This document shows positions 36,697 to 44,501 of a DNA stretch of 64,000 nt, piece by piece. Each line of letters begins with the position of its first letter. The stretch's first letter is position 1. The notes under the pieces are model-generated. The model was given only the letters and a program-made list of their open reading frames with translations. It was not told where the DNA came from and did not search any database. Origin of the DNA: Pseudomonadota bacterium (GTDB lineage Bacteria > Pseudomonadota > Alphaproteobacteria > Dongiales > Dongiaceae). Location of the stretch: positions 620,001 to 684,000 of the forward strand of contig JAJYUT010000001.1 of assembly GCA_021792365.1 (NCBI GenBank), written 5' to 3'. A program made the position numbers and the translations under genes.

Positions 36697-37036
36697 CTTG
36701 CTACCACTCCCGGCGTCCCCGGTGTCGGCGGCCGCACCCCCGGCCGAGATGATTCATCGCCACGCGCTTCGGCTCTTGACGGCCGGTTCCGCGCTAGGCG
36801 GGTTGCCGGGGATGATGGCATTGTTTCGCGACCGAGGAAAAGGGGAAAGTCGGGTATGACCTTTGGGGATTAGGTGAGCTTTGTCATAGAGGCTGTTGAG
36901 CCATCATGCTCGTCGACTATATCCTTGTCATGCTTGTGGTTTCCGCCGCTGCGACCGCTGTGGCAGCACCGGGGCTGGGCTCCCGAACAAGGCGTGCTAG
37001 CATGCCCGTGATCAGCGCCCGAAAGGAACTTGTCCC
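36697..37036. other. 340-bp divergent intergenic region
   Basis: Lies between the MBL hydrolase start and the cupin start, so it should hold both promoters. A reading frame from 36906 begins with a hydrophobic stretch MLVDYILVMLVVSAAATAV that looks like a signal peptide. It continues over the cupin start in another frame with no protein-like composition, so I did not call it. Confidence 0.45.
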
Positions 37037-37426
37037 ATGCCCATCATCTCGAACGACCAAGCGCAGGAGATTCCCTGGCGACCGGGCTATCGCAACTTCG
37101 TCTTGGCTGGCCGCGACCAGGGCATGGAGTGCGTCGCAGGCTACAGCGTGATCGAGCCCGGCGCGGGGGCGCCGCTCCACGCGCACAAGGATACGGACGA
37201 GGTTTTCATCGTGCTGGAAGGCACGCTCGAGTTCCGCCTGGACGAGGATCGGCGCCTGGTTGGGCCGAATCATACAATCGCGATTCCCGCCGGCGTGCCC
37301 CACGCCTTCGTCGCGGTCGGGACGTCGCCGGTCAGGATGTTCACCTTCCTGCCGCGGACCCAGACGATCTCCGACGCCACGGTCTATTTCGAAGGCGGCC
37401 CGCCCGCCGGCGCAAAACAGTATTAG
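37037..37426 (+). CDS. Cupin domain protein
   Basis: A 129-residue single cupin. Motif 1 is PLHAHKDTDEVFIVLEG, giving two His and one Glu for a metal, and motif 2 is VGPNHTIAIPAGVPHAF with the third His. The overall size and the surface-exposed motif suit small metal-binding cupins (isomerases, dioxygenases or sensors). The function is unknown. AAAGGAAC precedes the ATG. It is followed 78 bp later by a TauE/SafE exporter gene on the same strand, possibly in one operon. Confidence 0.9.
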   Translation: MPIISNDQAQEIPWRPGYRNFVLAGRDQGMECVAGYSVIEPGAGAPLHAHKDTDEVFIVLEGTLEFRLDEDRRLVGPNHTIAIPAGVPHAFVAVGTSPVRMFTFLPRTQTISDATVYFEGGPPAGAKQY

Positions 37427-37503
37427 AGCGATCGCGCTCGACCATTCTTCCCGCCTCAAGGAATGGCGGTGCGCCCCGCTGCCGGTCCGACGAGCCATCC
37501 GTC

Positions 37504-38268
37504 ATGATCACCGAACTTCTCGCGCGCCATAGCGCCGCAGCCATTACGTTCTTGGTCGTCGCCGCCTTCATCGCGGCGCTGGCGCGCGGCTTCTCGGGAT
37601 TTGGCGGGGCGCTGATCTTCGTGCCGCTGGCGAGCGCCGCGGTGGGCCCGCAGACCGCCGCGCCGATCCTGCTGGTGATCGACGGCGCCGCGCAACTGGC
37701 GCTGCTCAAAAGCGCCTGGCGCACGGCCGACCGGCGGGAGGTCGCCATCATGGCGGCGGGCGCGCTGATCGGGATCCCGCTCGGCGCGGCGATCCTCGCC
37801 TATCTCGATGCGACCCTGCTGCGCTGGGCGATCGCGGCGCTGATCGTGGCGATGCTGGCGCTGCTCATCTCCGGCTGGCGCTATCACGGCCGGCCCGAAG
37901 CCGCCACCACCGTGGGCGTCGGCTTCGCCGCCGGCATCCTCAGCGGCGCGGTGCAGGCCGCCGGCCCGCCCGTCGTCGCCTATTGGCTCGGCGGCAGCGC
38001 CTCCGCCGCCATTGTCCGCGCCAACATCATCCTGTTCTTCTTCTGCACCTCGGTGGTCGCCGCGATCAGCTATCTCGCCGCCGGCCTGCTCGGCCTCGAC
38101 GTGCTGATTCTGTCGGCGTTGACCGCGCCCGCCTATGCGCTCGGGATGTATGTCGGCACGCGCATGTTCGGCCTGGCAAGCGAGCGCCTGTTCCGCCGCA
38201 TCTGCCTCGCGCTGATCGCCGCCGCGGCCCTGGTCTCCCTGCCCGCGCTGGATCCGATCTTGCGCTGA
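37504..38268 (+). CDS. TauE/SafE family (sulfite exporter-like) membrane transporter
   Basis: A 254-residue protein with eight hydrophobic segments. The two family repeats are seen in ALARGFSGFGGALIFVPLAS near the N-terminus (RGFSGFGG) and GFAAGILSGAVQAAGPPVVAYWLGG in the second half (GILSGAVQAAGPP). The family exports small organosulfur or sulfonate-derived anions; the substrate here is unknown. The start at 37504 puts MITELLARH before the first helix, and the long open frame upstream overlaps the cupin gene and was ignored. It is convergent with the FMN reductase gene. Confidence 0.92.
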   Translation: MITELLARHSAAAITFLVVAAFIAALARGFSGFGGALIFVPLASAAVGPQTAAPILLVIDGAAQLALLKSAWRTADRREVAIMAAGALIGIPLGAAILAYLDATLLRWAIAALIVAMLALLISGWRYHGRPEAATTVGVGFAAGILSGAVQAAGPPVVAYWLGGSASAAIVRANIILFFFCTSVVAAISYLAAGLLGLDVLILSALTAPAYALGMYVGTRMFGLASERLFRRICLALIAAAALVSLPALDPILR

Positions 38269-38288
38269 CCGAAGCTGAAGCGCCTAGT

Positions 38289-38864
38289 CTAGGCCGCCTT
38301 TTCCTTACGGGCCGGCGCGAGCCGCGCCACCCAGGGCACGAAGGCGTCGACGAAGCCCTGCAGGATCCGCTTCGCTTGCGGGTCGGTCACGTTGTGCTCG
38401 GCGTCGATGACGCCGTCCTTCCACGCGAAATAGATCTCCGGCTGCGGCAGCACGGCGATGCCCTGGATCAGGGCGACCGCGCGCAGATGGGTCTGCGCGA
38501 CCGCGGTGCCGATCTGGCCCGGAGTGGTGCCGACGATCGCGCCCGGCTTGCCGGGCCAGTTGCTCTGGCCGTAGGGACGCCCCACCCAGTCGATCACGTT
38601 CTTCAGCGCCGCCGGGATCGAACGGTTGTGCTCCGGCGTCACGAACAGGATCGCGTCGGCCGCGTCGATCTCCGCCTTCAGGCGCGTCACCGCGGCGGGC
38701 ATATTCGCCTCGAGGTCCTGGTTGTAGAGCGGCAGGTCGGCGATATCGACCAGCTTCAGGTCCAGCCGGCCGGCCGCGAGCCTGGCGATTGCCAGGGCCA
38801 GCTTCTTGTTGATCGAATCCTTGCGCAGGCTGCCATTGATGACTGCCACCTTGGGAAGCGCCAT
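38289..38864 (-). CDS. NAD(P)H-dependent FMN reductase (ChrR/SsuE-like)
   Basis: A 191-residue flavodoxin-like reductase. The phosphate-binding loop is INGSLRKDSINKKL, and the flavin-side motifs are TPEHNRSIPAALKNVIDWVGRP and GAIVGTTPGQIGTA (quoted segments TPEHNRSIPAALKN and VGTTPGQIG). Such enzymes reduce quinones, chromate or azo compounds and protect against electrophiles. It is divergent from an HxlR-type regulator gene with an inverted repeat 17 bp before its start. It is therefore very likely controlled by it, as in YodB- and HypR-type regulation of quinone or nitro-reductases. Confidence 0.93.
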   Translation of the reverse strand: MALPKVAVINGSLRKDSINKKLALAIARLAAGRLDLKLVDIADLPLYNQDLEANMPAAVTRLKAEIDAADAILFVTPEHNRSIPAALKNVIDWVGRPYGQSNWPGKPGAIVGTTPGQIGTAVAQTHLRAVALIQGIAVLPQPEIYFAWKDGVIDAEHNVTDPQAKRILQGFVDAFVPWVARLAPARKEKAA

Positions 38865-38880
38865 TTTTCGGTCCTTTTTA

Positions 38881-38899
38881 CAGTAACTATATGTGACTG
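38881..38899. promoter_or_regulatory. Candidate HxlR operator: 19-bp inverted repeat
   Basis: CAGTAAC (38881-38887) and GTGACTG (38893-38899) are inverted with one mismatch around TATAT. It lies 17 bp before the FMN reductase start and 82 bp before the HxlR start, so binding would block the reductase promoter. The A/T-rich centre stands out from the G+C-rich surroundings. Assignment to the neighbouring HxlR protein is inference from divergent layout. Confidence 0.55.
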
Positions 38900-38980
38900 G
38901 TATTCATTTGTTCCTCAGGCTAAATATGTGCCCGCGGTGCCGCGCACAAGAAGGCACATCTTTGAAACGAGGGCACACGG

Positions 38981-39376
38981 ATGAAACCGGACAAGCGTTA
39001 TCTGTCGGAGAATTGCCAGGCGGTCAGCGAGGTGCTGGCGCGCGTTGGCGACAAGTGGACGGTCCTGGTGGTCAATATCCTGGGCCGCGGGCCCATGCGC
39101 TTCAACGAACTGAAGCGCACCATCGACGGCATCTCGCAGCGCATGCTGACCCTGACGCTGCGCGCGCTGGAGCGCGACGGCCTCGTCACGCGCACGGTTT
39201 ATCCCGCCGTCCCGCCGCGGGTCGAATACGAGCTGACGCCGCTCGGCCGTTCGTTGCTGCAGCCGGTCTCCGCCCTCGCCGCCTGGGCGATCGACCACCG
39301 CGCCTCGATCGAAGGCGCGCGCAAGAAATTCGACACGCGCGAGGCCGGCAAGGCGCCCAAGTCGCGCGCTGCGTAA
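38981..39376 (+). CDS. HxlR-family transcriptional regulator
   Basis: A 131-residue winged-helix regulator with the family core CQAVSEVLARVGDKWTVLVV, then GPMRFNELKRTIDGISQRMLTLTLRALERDGLV, then YELTPLGRSLLQPV (quoted in parts). A conserved cysteine lies near the N-terminus in SENCQAV. In YodB, HypR and QorR this Cys is the redox or quinone sensor, suggesting that the protein responds to electrophiles. It is divergent from an FMN reductase gene, the probable target, with an inverted repeat between them. Confidence 0.93.
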   Translation: MKPDKRYLSENCQAVSEVLARVGDKWTVLVVNILGRGPMRFNELKRTIDGISQRMLTLTLRALERDGLVTRTVYPAVPPRVEYELTPLGRSLLQPVSALAAWAIDHRASIEGARKKFDTREAGKAPKSRAA

Positions 39377-39626
39377 CACTGTCGCCGCCGCACGCCCTGC
39401 GCCGAACCGGCAACCACTTCGGCGGAATTGCATCGAAGGGCTTCGATGCTCAGCCGGCGTCGTGGTGCTGGAGCGCCTGCGCAGGGCCACCATGATCGCA
39501 GGGCCACCATCATCGCAGCATCGCCGATGATGCAGAACATCCCGCTCACGCGCGGCACCGGCACCAAGTGGCAGCGACAGCGCAAGTCCGCGAGCACCGC
39601 ACTGATCGAAGAACGGGAGCGAGCGG
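39377..39626. other. Intergenic region with a 17-bp tandem repeat and a hairpin
   Basis: No gene seen. GCAGGGCCACCATGATC is repeated head to tail with one change (39481-39497, 39498-39514). A perfect 9-bp stem GCATCGAAG/CTTCGATGC (39430-39449) has almost no loop and no T tract; it may be part of the end of the HxlR transcript. Confidence 0.6.
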
Positions 39627-39658
39627 CAAAAAAGCGGAGCCCATGGTTGAGCTCCGCT
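39627..39658 (-). terminator. Rho-independent terminator of the first Gly-rich gene
   Basis: On the minus strand AGCGGAGC pairs with GCTCCGCT (39651-39658 with 39633-39640) and is followed by six T (the A run at 39628-39633). It lies 25 bp beyond the stop at 39683. A strong classical terminator. Confidence 0.88.
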
Positions 39659-39682
39659 GTCCGTCTCCGATGGCCCTCGGAA

Positions 39683-40162
39683 TTACATTCCGCCGCCACC
39701 TGAAGAACCACCGCTCGACGATCCGCCAGACGACCCGCCAAGGCTGCCGCCGCTGCTGGTTCCGCCCGCGCCAAGCGAGCTGCCCGGCGTTGTGGGCTGG
39801 AGCGTACCGCTGGCCCCGGTGGTGCCCGTCGTGCCGGTGCTGCCGCTACCGCTGCCGCCTGGCGTTGTGTCGTTCAGCGTCCCGGCGCTGCCGCCGATCG
39901 TGCTGCTGCCGCCTCCAGGCGTGCTGCTGCTGCCGGTCGCGCCCGGGTTCGTGTCGCCCAACGGGCCACTGCCGGTCGTGCCGCCCGTGCCGAGTGCACC
40001 ACCGCCCTCGTTTGTCCGATTGAGTTCGCAGTTGGTCGTTGCGCCGCTGCCGGTGCAGCTTACGCCAGGCGTCGTGGTCATGGTTCCAGTGCTGTCCTGG
40101 GCCAAGGCCGCGCCCGGCACGCACAGCACCGCCAGCGTCGAGGCAAGTATGCTCAGTCTCAT
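39683..40162 (-). CDS. Secreted Gly/Ser/Thr-rich protein
   Basis: A 159-residue protein with a clear signal peptide, MRLSILASTLAVLCVPGAALA, cleaved after ALA-QDS. It is followed by VSCTGSGATTNCELNRTN with two cysteines, then low-complexity Gly/Ser/Thr repeats such as GGSLGGSSGGSSSGGSSGGGG to the C-terminus (quoted 20 or fewer at a time). It should be exported to the periplasm or medium as a flexible chain. The function is unknown. GGAGG precedes the ATG at 40162. It has its own terminator and lies downstream of a similar gene, also with two cysteines near CDxxxxDPNCD, suggesting paralogues. Confidence 0.78.
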   Translation of the reverse strand: MRLSILASTLAVLCVPGAALAQDSTGTMTTTPGVSCTGSGATTNCELNRTNEGGGALGTGGTTGSGPLGDTNPGATGSSSTPGGGSSTIGGSAGTLNDTTPGGSGSGSTGTTGTTGASGTLQPTTPGSSLGAGGTSSGGSLGGSSGGSSSGGSSGGGGM

Positions 40163-40256
40163 GGGTGTCCTCCATTGCGATCCTTGCAGCCAACAGGTGC
40201 GTGGAGTCCTCGTTGCCGTCTTTGGACGGCTGGCGTGGGGCCAGATGCCACAAGCA

Positions 40257-40283
40257 AGAACGGAGCCCGTAGAGCTCCGTTCT
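40257..40283 (-). terminator. Terminator-like stem-loop after the second Gly-rich gene
   Basis: A perfect 10-bp stem AGAACGGAGC (40257-40266) with GCTCCGTTCT (40274-40283) and a seven-base loop lies 31 bp beyond the stop at 40314 on the minus strand. The following T content is modest. The stem shares the CGGAGC/GCTCCG core with the terminator of the neighbouring paralogue. Confidence 0.75.
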
Positions 40284-40313
40284 GCATGCATCCAATACGG
40301 GGAGTTGCCGCGC

Positions 40314-40847
40314 CTAGTCGCTGCCGCCTTCTCCTCCGCCACCGCCGTCAGTACCGCCGCCCGCGCCCGAACCGGCGCCGCCCGCACCTGAACCGTCACC
40401 GCCTCCGTTCGAACCGGCGCCGCCTGCACCTGAACCGTCACCGCCTCCGTTCGAACCGGCGCCGCCCGCACCCGAATCGTCACCGCCTCCGTTCGAACCG
40501 GCAGCGCCCGCACCCGAATCGGTCCCGGCATCGTCGTCGCCTCCAGCGGAACCCTCACCAGCCGCGCCGCCTTGGGCGCCAGCCCCGCCGCCGGTGATGC
40601 CGGTGGGCACATTCTCGCCCGCCGTTCCCGGACCTGACGTATCGGAGCCCGCCGCGCCCGCGCCCGGCCCCTGCTGATTGCGATTCGGATCGCAATTGGG
40701 GTCAGTGGCCACATCGTCGCAACTGATGGCTGGATTCGTCGTGCTGGTGCCTGGAGAAGTTCCGCTTTGCGCATGGGCCATCATCGGCAATGCGAAACCC
40801 GCAAGCGATAGGGCGAGCACGCCCAGTCTCGTCGCTCGTTCACTCAT
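40314..40847 (-). CDS. Secreted Gly-rich protein with 14-residue repeats
   Basis: A 177-residue protein. A signal peptide with LGVLALSLAGFALPMMAHA is followed by QSGTSPG, then ISCDDVATDPNCDPNRN with two cysteines, and a Gly/Ala/Ser/Asp chain. The C-terminal third has three near-identical 14-residue units of the form GAGGAGSNGGGDGS, coded by 42-bp DNA repeats. Asp and Gly spacing is reminiscent of calcium-binding or adhesive low-complexity chains but fits no family I know. Together with the gene just downstream it forms a pair of secreted, Gly-rich paralogues, each with its own terminator. Confidence 0.78.
   Translation of the reverse strand: MSERATRLGVLALSLAGFALPMMAHAQSGTSPGTSTTNPAISCDDVATDPNCDPNRNQQGPGAGAAGSDTSGPGTAGENVPTGITGGGAGAQGGAAGEGSAGGDDDAGTDSGAGAAGSNGGGDDSGAGGAGSNGGGDGSGAGGAGSNGGGDGSGAGGAGSGAGGGTDGGGGGEGGSD
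40378..40528 (-). repeat. 42-bp tandem repeat coding for 14-residue units
   Basis: Units lie at 40378-40419, 40420-40461 and 40462-40503, with a partial degenerate unit on each side. The first two are nearly identical in DNA, and the third differs at a few positions mostly in wobble bases. They lie in frame inside the second Gly-rich gene, so copy number can change without frameshift. Confidence 0.9.
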
Positions 40848-41186
40848 GTTCTGTACTCCCGGTGAAAACGTGATCGTTGCTGCGTCAACAAGGTCCGCGC
40901 AGGTCTCGTTGCGCCCCATCACAAGCAGTTCTGTCTGGAGAGGATGGTCGGCGCGATGCGATGACGCGTCGCTCATCGGCGCCGAAACTCGCCAGCTTGT
41001 CGTTCGCGGACACCGGCATCGGCACGGTGAACAGATCACGGGCAGCGGAAGGGCCAGGATGACGAGCGCCACGGCGAGCAGGCCTCGCAGGGGCACAAGC
41101 CATCAGTGCGCAGCAGCAGCGCTCATTTGCTCAGATGGCAGCGCCGTCGAGGCTGCTCGCGGGTTCGGCGCCCGACCTGGAGATCG
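40848..41186. other. 339-bp region upstream of the Gly-rich gene, no firm gene
   Basis: Lies between the Hsp20 stop and the Gly-rich protein start on the minus strand. One minus-strand frame codes a hydrophobic run LLAVALVILALPLPVI near 41070. Another frame just after reads VPMPVSANDKLASFGADERR. Together they could be a small membrane protein broken by a frameshift, but neither has a ribosome-binding site. I leave it uncalled. Confidence 0.35.
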
Positions 41187-41771
41187 TCATCGCACCGCGC
41201 CCAGCGGCGGCGTGCCGGGCTCGGTGCCTTGCCCCTGCTGCGTCTCGCCCGTGTCGCCTTGCGTGCCGCCGCCGGTGGCTTCCCGTCCGCCATCGGTGCG
41301 CACCTGAATCTTGTGCGTGCGCTGCGCCTGCTCCTGCTTGGGCAGGGTGATCTTCAGCACGCCGTTCTCGAACTGCGCCTGCACCTGGTCGGGATTGGGT
41401 GCGAACGGCAGCTGGATGGCGCGCTGGAACGTGCCGTAGAAGCGCTCGGAGACGCAAGCGCGCTCGTCCCTGCGCGCGCAGCGCTTCTCGCCGCGGATGG
41501 TGAGGACATCGTCGTCCAGGCTGACATCGACCTCTTCCTGCTTCACGCCGGGAAGCTCGGCGCTGACCTCGATCGCCCCGTCGGTCTCGTCGATGTCGAT
41601 GCGCGGCGCGGCCATCGCGCTGCCATCCTCGCCGGCGGCCGTCATGCCGAAGCCGCGGAACACGTCATCAAACACCCGGTTCACCTCGCGCTGCAGATCC
41701 ACGAACGGGTCGCCCCAGCGCGCCGGCGTGCGGCTCGCGCCGAACGGGGCCAGAAATCTGGACATGCGCAT
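41187..41771 (-). CDS. Small heat-shock protein, Hsp20/alpha-crystallin family
   Basis: A 194-residue holdase chaperone. The alpha-crystallin domain runs from about residue 55 to 150: PRIDIDETDGAIEVSAELPGV, then DVSLDDDVLTIRGEKR and GVLKITLPK (quoted in parts). N-terminal RTPARWGDPFVDLQREVNRVFDDVF is class A-like. The C-terminal tail is long, low-complexity and Gln/Gly/Thr rich, unusual for the family, which normally ends soon after the I-x-I/V motif; HKIQV may be the I-x-V. A hairpin that hides the Shine-Dalgarno (41778-41795) suggests thermosensing translation. Confidence 0.94.
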   Translation of the reverse strand: MRMSRFLAPFGASRTPARWGDPFVDLQREVNRVFDDVFRGFGMTAAGEDGSAMAAPRIDIDETDGAIEVSAELPGVKQEEVDVSLDDDVLTIRGEKRCARRDERACVSERFYGTFQRAIQLPFAPNPDQVQAQFENGVLKITLPKQEQAQRTHKIQVRTDGGREATGGGTQGDTGETQQGQGTEPGTPPLGAVR

Positions 41772-41777
41772 GATGCT

Positions 41778-41795
41778 TCTCCACGGGTTCGGAGA
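41778..41795 (-). promoter_or_regulatory. Candidate RNA thermometer masking the hsp20 Shine-Dalgarno
   Basis: On the minus-strand transcript TCTCC (41795-41791) can pair with the Shine-Dalgarno GGAGA (41782-41778), six bases before the start codon, with an eight-base loop. A weak 5-bp stem of this kind would melt on heating, as in ROSE-type elements that control small heat-shock genes in alphaproteobacteria. The conserved ROSE sequence itself was not recognised. Confidence 0.4.
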
Positions 41796-41970
41796 CGCGC
41801 CTCATAACGCCCTATCAGGCCGTCTCTCTCAGACTGGTGCCTGGAAATAAAACCGCTGGGCCTGCGCGTCGTTTCAGCGGGCAGTCACAATAATCGCCCT
41901 GATGCTTGGCGCGCGAAAGAAGGAAGCCGCGGAATGACCGGCCCGCGCCTGTTCTGCTACTGGCTTCTGA

Positions 41971-42666
41971 TCACGGAACCAGCCGGTAGCCGCCCTGGTC
42001 CGTCACCAGGATCGCGGCCTTGGACGGGTCCTTCTCGATCTTCTGCCGCAAGCGATAGACATGCGTCTCCAGCGTGTGCGTGGTGACGCCCGCGTTGTAG
42101 CCCCACACCTCGCCCAGCAGCGTCTCGCGGCTGACCGGCTTCTGGCCGGCGCGATAGAGGTATTTCAGGATCGCCGCCTCTTTCTCGGTGAGGCGGATCT
42201 TCTTCTTGGCCGCCTCCTCCACCAGCATCTTCACCGACGGCTTGAACACATAGGGGCCGATATGCAGCACGGCGTCCTCGCTGTGCTCGTGCTGGCGCAA
42301 ATGGGCGCGCACCCGCGCCACCAGCTCGCCCAGGCGGAACGGCTTCGTGACATAGTCGTTGGCGCCGGAATCGAGGCCGCGGATGGTGTCGGCCTCGCCA
42401 TCCACCGCCGTCAGCATGATGATGGGCGCGGCGATCTGGGCCCGGCGCATCTCCCGGCACAGCTCGCGCCCGTCGCCGTCGGGCAGGCCGACATCCAGCA
42501 GGATGACATCGAACCGCCCGTCCTTGGCCTTCTGCAAGCCGTCGGCCGCGTTCCCCGCCTCCTCGATCTCGAACTCGCCCTCCAGGGCGAGCTGCTCGGC
42601 CAAGGTCCGGCGCAGGTTCTCGTCATCGTCGACCAGCAGGATCTTCTTTGCCGCGGCGGCGGGCAT
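41971..42666 (-). CDS. OmpR-family response regulator (orphan)
   Basis: A 231-residue regulator with a receiver domain (residues 6-120) and a winged-helix output domain (about 135-230). The acidic pocket is VDDDE, the phosphorylated Asp is D58 in VILLDVGLPDGDG, the Thr is in IIMLTA and the Lys in YVTKPF. The output domain has RLTEKEAAILKYLYRAG and THTLETHVYRLRQKIE (quoted). GGGGAGG precedes the ATG at 42666. No histidine kinase gene is next to it; the three kinases in this window are all 10-20 kb away. Confidence 0.95.
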   Translation of the reverse strand: MPAAAAKKILLVDDDENLRRTLAEQLALEGEFEIEEAGNAADGLQKAKDGRFDVILLDVGLPDGDGRELCREMRRAQIAAPIIMLTAVDGEADTIRGLDSGANDYVTKPFRLGELVARVRAHLRQHEHSEDAVLHIGPYVFKPSVKMLVEEAAKKKIRLTEKEAAILKYLYRAGQKPVSRETLLGEVWGYNAGVTTHTLETHVYRLRQKIEKDPSKAAILVTDQGGYRLVP

Positions 42667-42870
42667 GGGGCCTCCCCTTGGGTGTCTGTCCCGGTTCCTG
42701 CGGCCCACATAACACCTTGGAACAGAGGGAAACAAGTCCGCCGGACCGGCCTGAACGCCCCTCCTCGCGCAGGGTTGGCGGCCGGGGGGAAGGGAGCGGC
42801 GTTTCCTTGGGGTTCCGTGTCGCAGGCCCCAGGTCTTGACCGGTCACGCGCGCGGTAGCCATATCCAGGC

Positions 42871-44055
42871 ATGAACACCGATTTCCAGGCGCGCAGCGCC
42901 ACCTACCGTGCCACCGTCGAGCGGTGCCTGGCGGAGCTGCGCCGGGGTGGAGCCATCGGCCTGACCGGGCGGGGCTTTGCCGGCATTGCCCTGGCCGCCG
43001 AGATGGTGGAGGAGGCGAGCTTCGCCAACCTGCAATCCGCCTCCCCCGAAGCTGCCGCTTCGGCAAATGACGGGGAAAACAGCGGAGCAGGCAATGGCGG
43101 AGGTCCGCGCCTCGTCCTGACCGCCTCGCGCGCCGCCGATCTCGGGCTGATGCCGCCGGGTGGCGCTGGCCGCGGCCTCGCAATCTGCCGGCTGCCTGCC
43201 GCGATCGGCGCGGAAGCGATCCGCCAGCTTGCCGACCCGACCACCGAGACCCCGGACACGCCAGCGCTCGGCGTGACGCTGGTCGACGATTTGCCGCTGC
43301 AGCTTGCCGAGGCGGCGATCGACCTGACGAAGGCGGCGCGGCTGCTGCCCGCCGCGATCATGGCGGCGCTGCCACCGGAGGCGCTCGGCAACTGGGTCGA
43401 CGAGACCTTCATCCTCGACTGCACGGGCCTTGCCGCACATAGCCGCGCCCTCGCCGCGTCGCTGAAGCGCGTCGGCTCGGCGCGCGTGCCGCTGCATGGC
43501 GCCGAGAACACGGAGATCATCGCCTTCCGCCCGGCCGATGGCGGCAAAGAGCACCTGGCGATCGTGATCGGCAACCCCGATCCCGCGCAGCCCGTCCTCA
43601 TCCGGTTGCATTCGGAATGCTTCACCGGCGACCTGCTCGGCTCGCTGCGCTGCGATTGCGGCGACCAGTTGCGCGGCGCGATCGAGACCATCGCGACATC
43701 GCGGCCGGGAAATGGATCGGGCATCGTGCTCTATCTCGCGCAGGAGGGGCGCGGCATCGGCCTCATCAACAAGCTGCGCGCCTACAACCTGCAGGACGAC
43801 GGCGCCGACACGCTCGAGGCCAATCTGCAGCTCGGCTTCGGCGCGGATGAGCGCGTCTACCAGCCCGCCGCCGAGATGCTGCGCCAACTCGGCTTCACCG
43901 CCGTGCGCCTGCTCACCAACAACCCGGAAAAGATGAGCGGGCTCGAGCAATGCGGCATCCGCGTGGTCGAGCGCGTGCCGCACATCTTCCCCTCCAACCA
44001 GCACAACACGCAGTATCTGGTCACCAAGGCCCGCCGTTTCGGGCACATGTTCTGA
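42871..44055 (+). CDS. ribA: GTP cyclohydrolase II (riboflavin synthesis), with degenerate N-terminal half
   Basis: A 394-residue enzyme of the first step of riboflavin synthesis. The C-terminal domain (about 205-394) has the zinc site HSECFTGDLLGSLRCDCGDQL (three Cys, quoted as ECFTGDLLGSLRCDCGD) and the catalytic LYLAQEGRGIGLINKL, and ends with TNNPEKMSGLEQCGI. The N-terminal 200 residues resemble a RibB-like half that has lost its catalytic signatures, as is common in alphaproteobacterial RibA. Such proteins have GTP cyclohydrolase II but not DHBP synthase activity. It stands alone. Confidence 0.93.
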   Translation: MNTDFQARSATYRATVERCLAELRRGGAIGLTGRGFAGIALAAEMVEEASFANLQSASPEAAASANDGENSGAGNGGGPRLVLTASRAADLGLMPPGGAGRGLAICRLPAAIGAEAIRQLADPTTETPDTPALGVTLVDDLPLQLAEAAIDLTKAARLLPAAIMAALPPEALGNWVDETFILDCTGLAAHSRALAASLKRVGSARVPLHGAENTEIIAFRPADGGKEHLAIVIGNPDPAQPVLIRLHSECFTGDLLGSLRCDCGDQLRGAIETIATSRPGNGSGIVLYLAQEGRGIGLINKLRAYNLQDDGADTLEANLQLGFGADERVYQPAAEMLRQLGFTAVRLLTNNPEKMSGLEQCGIRVVERVPHIFPSNQHNTQYLVTKARRFGHMF

Positions 44056-44122
44056 TCCCGATTACTGAATCTTAACGACCTCCATGGTCACATGGCGGTG
44101 CAATCCCCGGAGGAGCATCGTC

Positions 44123-44425
44123 ATGAATTCATCTTCTATCGGTGCTCACCGCGCGCGCTCCGGCGCCGTGGCCCTGGCCGCGTTCCTGGCGCTTTGCGCC
44201 GCGCCTGCTTCCGCCGGTCAACCGGCCGCGCGGGAGATCCAGCCCGACACCCACCCGATAGCCCACCCGGCTGCCGGCCAGTCCTGGGGAGCGCCCAAAT
44301 TCTCGATCACCGAGATGCGGCCCGGCACAGTCGAACAGGGCCATTTCGCGAAATACATCCGCGAGGTGGACGCCGCGCCGGAGTCTGAAAGCCAGGCCGC
44401 GGCCAAACCCAACTCTGATTTCTGA
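44123..44425 (+). CDS. Small exported protein of unknown function
   Basis: A 100-residue protein with a signal peptide: SGAVALAAFLALCAAPASAG, cleaved near ASA-GQP. The mature part has a PDTHPIAHPAAGQSWGAPKFS segment and a Ser/Glu/Ala-rich end. GGAGGAG precedes the ATG at 44123, and an ATG at 44084 was rejected. It should be periplasmic. I do not recognise the family. It is followed 76 bp later by an unknown protein gene on the same strand, possibly co-transcribed. Confidence 0.72.
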   Translation: MNSSSIGAHRARSGAVALAAFLALCAAPASAGQPAAREIQPDTHPIAHPAAGQSWGAPKFSITEMRPGTVEQGHFAKYIREVDAAPESESQAAAKPNSDF

Positions 44426-44501
44426 CGTCCGCTTTCCCCACTGATCCTGGCCCGCCCCATGCATCGCTCCTGACGGACAAAGTCCCGTCAGGAAAAGCGC
44501 C

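Noticed and set aside
36906-37151. 81-residue frame beginning with a signal-peptide-like stretch
   Set aside because: After the hydrophobic start it runs through the cupin start in another frame with Arg/Ser-rich antisense-like composition; no ribosome-binding site.
37030-37503. 158-residue upstream extension of the TauE/SafE protein
   Set aside because: It overlaps the cupin gene in another frame and is Arg-rich; the membrane protein starts at ATG 37504.
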